From: Chloroflexota bacterium
Lineage (GTDB): Bacteria > Chloroflexota > UBA6077 > JACCZL01
DNA length: 5,356 bases
Direction: 5' to 3'
Assembly: GCA_020845495.1 (NCBI GenBank)
Contig: JADLFM010000056.1
Coordinates: 1-5,356, forward strand
This document shows, piece after piece, positions 1-3,799 of the stretch. The position numbers were made by a program, and so were the translations under genes. A model generated the notes under the pieces. It was given only the letters and a program-made list of their open reading frames with translations. It ran no database searches and was not told the origin of the DNA. Positions within the stretch are counted from its first letter, which is position 1, and each line of letters starts with the position of its first letter.

Positions 1-88
1 ATGGGTTCCGTCGCAGCAGCCGGGTCTCTGCGGCCGTCAGCTCCCCGGCGACCGCGTACAGGAAGACGTGGGTGTCAAGATTCAGCAT
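1..88 (-). CDS. PIN-domain toxin (VapC-type), 5' end only
   Basis: The gene starts at ATG 88..86 on the minus strand and runs off the left edge, so only 29 residues are visible. They begin MLNLDTHVFLYAVAGELTAA, the usual opening of VapC-type PIN-domain ribonucleases: a first beta strand ending in the conserved metal-binding Asp (D5), followed by a T-H-x-F/W-L-x-A pattern. PIN toxins cleave tRNA, rRNA or mRNA with Mg2+ and are held inactive by a cognate antitoxin. The start lies one base after the stop of the upstream antitoxin, and a GAGG at 98..95 sits about 6 bases before it. This gives a translationally coupled antitoxin-toxin pair. The remaining acidic residues of the PIN active site lie outside the window, so activity cannot be judged. 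Family assignment is fairly secure from the N-terminus and the context. Confidence 0.8.
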   Translation of the reverse strand, partial: MLNLDTHVFLYAVAGELTAAETRLLRRNP

Positions 89-89
89 C

Positions 90-293
90 TCACGCCTCGC
101 CGGTCGAGAGGATGTCGCCCTTGATCGTGATCTTTCCGCGCAATGAGCCGATGAGGGTGGCGGATTGCGCTCGGATCGGAATGAGCTTGGCCACCGGCTT
201 CCCACGCTTGGTGATCACGAGGCCGTCCTCGTCGACCTCGTCGAGGATCGACAGGCACTGCTCCTTGAACTTGGCCGCCGCGATCACTTTCAT
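90..293 (-). CDS. Phd/YefM-family antitoxin paired with PIN toxin
   Basis: This is a 67-residue protein read from ATG 293. It opens MKVIAAAKFKEQCLSILDEV and continues through an I-T-K-R-G-K-P-V-A-K-L motif, the signature of the Phd/YefM antitoxin fold: an N-terminal DNA-binding dimer module followed by a toxin-binding tail. The tail contains SLRGKITIKGDI, typical of Phd-like antitoxins partnered with PIN toxins. It would neutralise the toxin encoded at 88..1 and repress the operon. An in-frame ATG at 335 would add 14 residues (M-I-M-D-R-S...) with no family resemblance, so I prefer 293. Neither start has a good Shine-Dalgarno sequence, and a short leader or leaderless start is possible. The stop (92..90) is one base from the toxin ATG. 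The C-terminal tail is a little short for the family. Confidence 0.85.
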   Translation of the reverse strand: MKVIAAAKFKEQCLSILDEVDEDGLVITKRGKPVAKLIPIRAQSATLIGSLRGKITIKGDILSTGEA

Positions 294-375
294 GGTCGCA
301 TGATGTGACTGGTCATTCGAACGGTCCATGATCATTCGTCCGTTGAGCCTGTCCCGGTTGCGTTGACGCTCACAA

Positions 376-396
376 TGTACGACACTTGGACGTGCA
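376..396. promoter_or_regulatory. Imperfect palindrome between divergent antitoxin genes, putative shared operator
   Basis: TGTACG (376-381) faces CGTGCA (391-396), matching at 5 of 6 positions across a 9-base spacer. It lies in the gap between two divergently transcribed Phd/YefM-type antitoxin genes. YefM-like proteins are known to bind TGTACA-type palindromes, so the half-sites fit that preference. On the minus strand, TACATT (379..374) resembles a -10 box for the leftward operon and would overlap the left half-site. On the plus strand, TTGACG (363-368) resembles a -35, but no convincing -10 follows at normal spacing. Repression by one or both antitoxins is an inference. Confidence 0.4.
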
Positions 397-426
397 ATTC
401 ATGACGCGAATTCGAGGAGGCGCCGC

Positions 427-690
427 GTGCCCACGATCAGCATCCGTGACCTTGGGCGTCGGCCCAGCCAGGTCGTCGACGAGGTGATCCGAACCGGGCG
501 CCCGGCGATCGTCACTCGCCACGGGCGGCCAGTGACCGCGCTGGTGGCTCTCGATCCGGACGCGCTGGAGGATCATGTGCTGGCCCACGCGCCAGAGTTC
601 GTGCGTTCGACACGTGCTGCCGACGCCGACTTGCGGGCCGGGCGCGTGCGCTCCGCGGCTGAGGTGTTCGCCGAGCTGGACCGATCCTGA
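427..690 (+). CDS. Phd/YefM-family antitoxin paired with RelE/ParE-type toxin
   Basis: This is an 87-residue protein starting at GTG 427, with a strong Shine-Dalgarno GAGGAGG (414-420) 6 bases upstream. The N-terminal half (MPTISIRDLGRRPSQVVDEV, then R-T-G-R-P-A-I-V-T-R-H-G-R-P-V-T-A-L-V) is the Phd/YefM fold. It has the conserved S/T-I-S-x-R-D/E-L opening and the x-R-H-G-x-P-V strand. Residues from about 44 form the charged, flexible tail that wraps the toxin. Its role is to bind and neutralise the RelE-like toxin starting 9 bases downstream and to repress the operon, probably through the palindrome at 376-396. It is only distantly similar to the minus-strand antitoxin at 90-293, so the two modules do not look like a recent duplication. 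Confidence 0.88.
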   Translation: MPTISIRDLGRRPSQVVDEVIRTGRPAIVTRHGRPVTALVALDPDALEDHVLAHAPEFVRSTRAADADLRAGRVRSAAEVFAELDRS

Positions 691-697
691 GCGGTCC
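678..697 (+). promoter_or_regulatory. Hairpin at antitoxin-toxin junction, possible translational control of the toxin
   Basis: GGACCG (678-683) and CGGTCC (692-697) form a perfect 6-base stem, extendable by one G-U pair, around an 8-base loop that contains the antitoxin stop codon. The stem ends two bases before the toxin GTG start at 700 and covers the place where a ribosome binding site would lie. No good Shine-Dalgarno is otherwise visible for the toxin. In mRNA this could keep toxin translation low unless ribosomes finishing the antitoxin melt the stem. The sequence is seen; the role is inferred. Confidence 0.4.
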
Positions 698-699
698 GC

Positions 700-993
700 G
701 TGATCGGTGTCGTCCTTTCCCGGCGCGCCGAGCGGGATCTGCGCCACGTTGGCGCGGGCATGGTTCGCGATCGGATCAGGGAGGCGCTGGACGGCCTGGC
801 TGCGGGCGCGACGACCCTGGACATCAAGCCGCTCGCTGGAGCTGAGCCTTGGCATCGGTTGCGAGTCGGCGACTATCGGATCTTGTATCGAGCCGTTGAC
901 GTCGAAGAGGCCGCTGGCTCGGAGGCCAGGTGGTTGGTAGCGCGGATCATCCACCGCCGCGATCTCGAGCGAGCAGTTGCGACACTGGCCTGA
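700..993 (+). CDS. RelE/ParE-superfamily toxin
   Basis: This is a 97-residue basic protein from GTG 700. It follows the RelE/ParE layout: an N-terminal strand (I-G-V-V-L-S), two amphipathic helices with many Arg residues (about 8-36), then D-I-K-P-L-A-G (41-47), W-H-R-L-R-V-G-D-Y-R-I-L-Y (51-63), and a last strand ending R-I-I-H-R-R-D-L (82-89). The L-x-G...W-R-x-R-x-G-D-Y-R pattern and the H-R-R-D end are diagnostic of RelE-type toxins, which cut mRNA in the ribosomal A site. ParE relatives poison gyrase, but the Arg/Lys-rich surface favours RelE. A slightly long insertion (E-E-A-A-G-S-E-A) lies between the last two strands. It is co-transcribed with the antitoxin, 9 bases upstream. The codon before the stop is intact and I see no sign of decay. 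Confidence 0.9.
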   Translation: MIGVVLSRRAERDLRHVGAGMVRDRIREALDGLAAGATTLDIKPLAGAEPWHRLRVGDYRILYRAVDVEEAAGSEARWLVARIIHRRDLERAVATLA

Positions 994-1108
994 GGCTCCA
1001 GCGCCTGGGACGCTCCACCCTTGTCCTCCGCCTGACGTTCGAGTTCTGGCGTGGGACGAGGCCGGACGGGCCGGCCCTGGCCGATCCAACCACGCTGAGC
1101 CTGACGAC

Positions 1109-1151
1109 AATGTGTGTCGGGGCAATTTGTGGGTCGTGGCCGACACACGTT
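1109..1151. promoter_or_regulatory. 12-base inverted repeat upstream of the Fic gene, putative operator
   Basis: AATGTGTGTCGG (1109-1120) and CCGACACACGTT (1140-1151) match as an inverted repeat at 11 of 12 positions, including 9 consecutive perfect ones, with a 19-base spacer. No T-run follows, so it is a poor terminator for the toxin operon. It ends 4 bases before a -10-like TGTAAT (1155-1160) and its spacer covers the expected -35 position, which suits a repressor or activator site. The Fic protein carries a C-terminal winged-helix-like segment, so autoregulation is conceivable. That part is inference. The rest of 994-1168 shows no gene. Confidence 0.5.
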
Positions 1152-1154
1152 CGC

Positions 1155-1160
1155 TGTAAT
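1155..1160 (+). promoter_or_regulatory. Putative -10 box for a leaderless Fic transcript
   Basis: TGTAAT differs from the TATAAT consensus at one position. Transcription would start around 1167-1169, on or next to the GTG start at 1169. No Shine-Dalgarno precedes that GTG, so a leaderless mRNA, common in several high-GC phyla, would explain translation. No clear -35 is seen; the inverted repeat at 1109-1151 occupies that zone. Confidence 0.35.
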
Positions 1161-1168
1161 CTGCACGC

Positions 1169-2173
1169 GTGGCGACGCGCGAACCTCGAGGCAGAAGGAG
1201 CCGCGACGCGATCTACCGGCAGCTGGCCGAGGCTGCGGATGAACTGCGCACACGCCTCAGCGGATTGCCGGCGCCGGTCGAAGCCCAGGACATCTGGGGC
1301 GACATCTGGTACCAGGAGGCGCACCACTCGACCGCCATCGAGGGCAACACCCTGGTTCTGCGCGAGGTCGAGATCCTCCTCGTCGAGGGACGGGCGGTCG
1401 GGGAGAAGCAGCTGGCCGAGTACCTGGAGGTGCGCGGCTACGCCGATGCTGCGGAGTGGGTCTACCAGCAGGGGCTGTCTTCCGGCGATTGGACCACGGG
1501 CGACCTCGTCACGCTTACCGAGATCCGGCACATCCACGCCCTGGCGATGTCCACGGTGTGGGAGGTGGCGCCGCATCCCGATGCCAGCCCGTCCGAAGGG
1601 CCGGGCTCATTCCGCCAGCACAACATCAGGCCATTCCCGGGAGGCATGCAGCCCGCCAGACTGGCCGGATGTTCCGGCCCGGATGTCCGATTGGGTGCGG
1701 ACCGCATCGGAGCTTCGAACGGCAGCGGGGCCGTTTCCGGAAGCACTCGCCCAGGTCCATGCCGAGTTCGAGCGGATCCACCCATTCCTCGACGGCAACG
1801 GCCGTGCCGGCCGGCTGCTGACCAATCTGCTGCTGATCCGCATGGGCTACGCGCCGGCCATCCTTCGGAAGGCCGAGCGAACACGGTATCTGGCCGCGCT
1901 CCGTCGCTCTGATGCAGGGGACCACGCGCCCCTCGCCGAGCTGCTGGCGCGCGCCGTACTCGACGCCCTCATGCGCTTCATCGTGCCGGCGGTGGCGGGT
2001 CCGGGGCGAGTGGTTCCGCTGGCCGCCCTCACCACGCGTGATCTCTCGGCTCGCTGCGGGCGGCCGCCGAGCGGGGACGCCTTCGCGCCCTGCGCGACGA
2101 GCGCGGTCAGTGGCGGAGCACTCGAAACTGGGTCACCCAGTATCGCAAGAGCCGCTACCGGCGCGAGGCGTAG
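1169..2173 (+). pseudogene. Fic-domain AMP-transferase gene with two compensating frame changes
   Basis: The gene reads from GTG 1169 in one frame to about 1652, shifts +1 to about 2050, then returns to the original frame and stops at TAG 2171-2173. Removing one C near 1652-1654 and adding one base near 2048-2050 gives a smooth 334-residue protein. It has an N-terminal Fic_N-type helical region with S-T-A-I-E-G (54-59), the [S/T]xxxE[G/N] inhibitory motif. A P-F-P-G-G-M segment follows, then the catalytic motif HPFLDGNGRAGR (204-215, His204 and Arg215), and a C-terminal winged-helix-like part (about 277-334, A-A-E-R-G-R-L, then Q-W-R-S-T-R). Fic enzymes transfer AMP from ATP to target proteins. 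As written, the ribosome would stop at 1912 after 247 residues without the catalytic motif. Both changes fall in short C runs, so sequencing or assembly error is as likely as true inactivation. The family call is firm; functional status is not. Confidence 0.85.
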
Positions 2174-2205
2174 CGAGGAGCTCGTCTCGCTAGGCTACAG
2201 TCTGG

Positions 2206-2234
2206 GGGCTGTCAACACTGCATCTTGGCAGCCC
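2206..2234 (+). other. Stem-loop between Fic and TIR genes
   Basis: GGGCTGTCAA (2206-2215) and TTGGCAGCCC (2225-2234) pair over 10 positions with one G-U-type wobble, around a 9-base loop. It lies 33 bases after the Fic stop. No T-run follows, so it is not a classical intrinsic terminator. It may end the Fic transcript by another route, stabilise an mRNA end, or be a protein-binding palindrome for the TIR gene. Its right arm and loop overlap the first copy of the direct repeat at 2218-2252. Confidence 0.45.
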
Positions 2235-2252
2235 GATGTGCTGCATCTTGGC
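2218..2252 (+). repeat. Two copies of a 12-base direct repeat upstream of the TIR gene
   Basis: CTGCATCTTGGC occurs at 2218-2229 and again, identical, at 2241-2252. The start-to-start distance is 23 bases, close to two DNA helical turns. Such spacing is typical of tandem binding sites for a regulator on one DNA face. The copies end 37 bases before the TIR start codon. A weak -10-like TAGGTT lies at 2278-2283, with no consensus -35 at normal spacing. Confidence 0.5.
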
Positions 2253-2289
2253 GTGGCGCAGGGCGCTCGATTGGGTGTAGGTTCGGACC

Positions 2290-3318
2290 ATGGTTGACTC
2301 GGGGTTCCCGCTCGATGCAGGTCGCGTCATCGGCACGCTGGCGGCCATCTTTCGCGAGCAGCGCGACCAGCGACTCGCCGACCTCTTGGCTTCGGCCGTA
2401 GGTAGGATCGAGCAGACCGGTTACGACAATTGGGACGGCGGCGTTGACATCTACACGCTCTATCTCGAGGTACCGGTCGAGCAGTACGCGATTGTCGAAC
2501 CGGAGTTGGAGGATATCGAGAAGACCATCGGCTCGAAACTCGGGAAGGCCGTGCGTCTGCCTAGGGTCTGGCTGAACACGGTCGCTATCATCCCGATCCT
2601 ATCGGGCGACGTGGCCGCCATCGACCTGGCTCAATCCTCACCTCCCGAGGCGGCTCACATCTGGGAACCGGACACCGTCCGGCTATTCCTGAGCCACGTC
2701 TCCGCCCATAAGGTAGAGGCGGCAGCCCTCAAGTACGAGTTGCGGCAAGTCGGAATCTCAGGCTTCGTCGCTCATGAGGACATTGAACCGAGCCTCATTT
2801 GGCAGGACGAGATCGTCCTGGCGCTCAGGACGATGCATGCCATGGCAGCCGTCCTCACTCCTGGCTTCCACGAAAGCAACTGGACCGATCAGGAAGTCGG
2901 CTATGCGCTCGCGCGCCGCGTGGTCATCATCCCCATACGTGTTGGACTGACGCCATACGGCTTCATGGGAGCGCATCAGGGGTTGCCCGGAGATCTCGAC
3001 CAGCCGCAACGGGTGGCCAGGAGCATCGCACGTCTTGTCGTGCGCACTCGTTCGACGCAACCGCTGATGTCTGCAGCGCTCGTCGGAGCACTGGAGAAGG
3101 CCAACTCGTTTGCTAGCGCCAAGACCGTCATCGGACTTCTCGAAGAGGTTCCCAGGTTGAGCAGCGACCAACTGGACCGAGTGACGGCCGCTGCCAAGGA
3201 CAACGATCAAGTGAGCGGCTCGTGGGGCGTCGCCGAACGCATCGACGCTCTCGTTGCGAAGCATCGACCAGAGTCTGTGACGGCGGCTGAGATGACGGTG
3301 GATGACATTCCCTTCTAG
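2290..3318 (+). CDS. TIR-domain protein with unassigned N-terminal domain, putative NAD+-cleaving defence effector
   Basis: This is a 342-residue protein from ATG 2290 with no strong Shine-Dalgarno. Residues 1-120 form a soluble domain I cannot name (features G-Y-D-N-W-D-G-G-V-D-I-Y-T-L-Y-L-E-V-P at 44-62). Residues about 129-250 are a TIR domain: V-R-L-F-L-S-H (130-136), a D-I-E-P-S-L-I-W-Q-D-E-I stretch (164-175) with Glu174 the candidate catalytic residue, V-L-T-P-G-F (188-193), S-N-W-T-D-Q-E-V-G (196-204) and V-I-I-P-I (212-216). A helical C-terminal module (about 258-326) reads A-K-T-V-I-G-L-L-E-E and N-D-Q-V-S-G-S-W-G-V. Bacterial TIR domains cleave NAD+ or make cyclic ADP-ribose signals, often in anti-phage abortive infection. 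There is no signal peptide or membrane segment, so it should act in the cytoplasm. There is no SIR2 or SLOG partner nearby, so it is not an obvious Thoeris operon. The exact trigger is unknown. Confidence 0.88.
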   Translation: MVDSGFPLDAGRVIGTLAAIFREQRDQRLADLLASAVGRIEQTGYDNWDGGVDIYTLYLEVPVEQYAIVEPELEDIEKTIGSKLGKAVRLPRVWLNTVAIIPILSGDVAAIDLAQSSPPEAAHIWEPDTVRLFLSHVSAHKVEAAALKYELRQVGISGFVAHEDIEPSLIWQDEIVLALRTMHAMAAVLTPGFHESNWTDQEVGYALARRVVIIPIRVGLTPYGFMGAHQGLPGDLDQPQRVARSIARLVVRTRSTQPLMSAALVGALEKANSFASAKTVIGLLEEVPRLSSDQLDRVTAAAKDNDQVSGSWGVAERIDALVAKHRPESVTAAEMTVDDIPF

Positions 3319-3387
3319 CCGGCACATGACGTCTGGTCGCCTGAGACTGATCACGCGATCCCTACGGCCTCGAGGACACGCTGTACG

Positions 3388-3398
3388 CGTAGGCCACC
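3388..3398 (+). repeat. 11-base copy of the tRNA-His 3' end
   Basis: CGTAGGCCACC at 3388-3398 is identical to 3777-3787, the end of the T stem and the 3' acceptor strand of the tRNA-His gene, in the same orientation. Short copies of tRNA 3' ends often mark old integration sites. Here the copy lies upstream of the tRNA, which is not the usual geometry. No integrase is visible, so chance remains possible. Confidence 0.3.
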
Positions 3399-3464
3399 TA
3401 GCAACCCAGCCGCGCGAGGTACAGGCGACTGACCGAGGCATCCTCAGGTCCGTCTGCGCCGTGC

Positions 3465-3477
3465 GGGGGGGGGGGGG
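3465..3477 (+). repeat. Homopolymer of 13 G
   Basis: Thirteen consecutive G residues lie between the TIR gene and tRNA-His. Tracts this long are prone to slippage and are the hallmark of phase-variable loci when placed in a reading frame or promoter. Here no confident gene spans it, so an assembly or sequencing artefact, or a decaying gene, are the alternatives. On the minus strand, the frame from ATG 3621 would encode four to five prolines at this point. Confidence 0.95.
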
Positions 3478-3662
3478 CTTCGTTGACCGCGCGTACGCGG
3501 CGGCGGAGGTACGGAGACCGGCCTGCGCCGCGTCCAGGGTCAGGTTGACCGCCCGATCCGAATCGGTGACTATGGTGGCGGTCGCCGACGCGGAGCGCGT
3601 CATGCGCGCGAGACACCTCATCGACTGGGTGAGGGATCCCGCTCAACCTGCGCCGTGCTCGG

Positions 3663-3697
3663 GAATCATGCGCTCTAGTTGGCGAATCAGGCGCTCT
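3663..3697 (+). repeat. 14-base direct repeat upstream of tRNA-His
   Basis: GAATCATGCGCTCT (3663-3676) and GAATCAGGCGCTCT (3684-3697) match at 13 of 14 positions with a 21-base period, two helical turns. The second copy ends 16 bases before the tRNA, where a -10 region would be expected, so it may be part of an upstream control element. No consensus promoter for the tRNA was found. Confidence 0.5.
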
Positions 3698-3713
3698 GAC
3701 TGAGCGTGAACAT

Positions 3714-3790
3714 GGTGGCCTTAGCTCAATCGGTAGAGCATCGGATTGTGGCTCCGAAGGTTACGGGTTCAAGCCCCGTAGGCCACCCCA
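3714..3790 (+). tRNA. tRNA-His (anticodon GUG)
   Basis: The cloverleaf is complete. The acceptor stem GTGGCCT (3715-3721) pairs perfectly with AGGCCAC (3780-3786). The D arm is TAGCTCAATCGGTAGAGCA. The anticodon stem TCGGA/TCCGA encloses the loop TTGTGGC, with GTG as anticodon. The T arm is ACGGGTTCAAGCCCCGT. The extra G at 3714 (position -1) pairs with C73 at 3787, the special identity pair of histidine tRNAs, recognised by histidyl-tRNA synthetase. The CCA end is encoded (3788-3790). The gene converges with the CorA gene, only 9 bases away, with no terminator between them. Confidence 0.97.
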
Positions 3791-3799
3791 GCCCAAGAC

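Larger units (their letters stand above)
3319..3713. other. 395-base stretch with no recognisable gene
   Basis: No open frame on either strand looks like a known protein, and no Shine-Dalgarno-plus-start pair is convincing. The stretch holds an 11-base copy of the tRNA-His 3' end (3388-3398), a 13-G run (3465-3477) and a near-perfect 14-base direct repeat (3663-3697). A minus-strand frame from ATG 3621 to the G-run has G/C-rich third positions and could be an eroded coding remnant, but I match it to no family. I see no terminator for the TIR gene; CCTACG (3361-3366) and CGTAGG (3388-3393) could pair but have no T-tail. Confidence 0.6.

Noticed and set aside
1..303. Plus-strand open frame at the left edge
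   Set aside because: It is antisense to the Phd antitoxin and PIN toxin, both of which show clear family motifs on the minus strand.
370..1146. A 258-codon minus-strand open frame over the Phd-RelE module
   Set aside because: It is the antisense of two well-supported genes, has skewed composition and no recognisable motif.
1640..2060. Programmed ribosomal frameshifting in the Fic gene
   Set aside because: Two shifts in opposite directions would be needed, and the second site (TCG-GCT-CGC) is not slippery. Indel error or mutation is simpler.
930..2297. A 455-codon plus-strand open frame covering the Fic region
   Set aside because: Only the middle (about 1653-2050) is genuine Fic sequence. 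Its beginning overlaps the RelE toxin out of frame, and its end runs through noncoding DNA.
2290..3318. Assignment of the TIR gene to a Thoeris defence operon
   Set aside because: Thoeris needs a ThsA-type partner (SIR2 or membrane effector with a ligand-binding domain). None is adjacent in this window.
2758..3621. A 287-codon minus-strand open frame opposite the TIR gene
   Set aside because: Most of it is antisense to the TIR domain and lacks protein-like features. Only the small part beyond 3400 is kept as a weak remnant finding.
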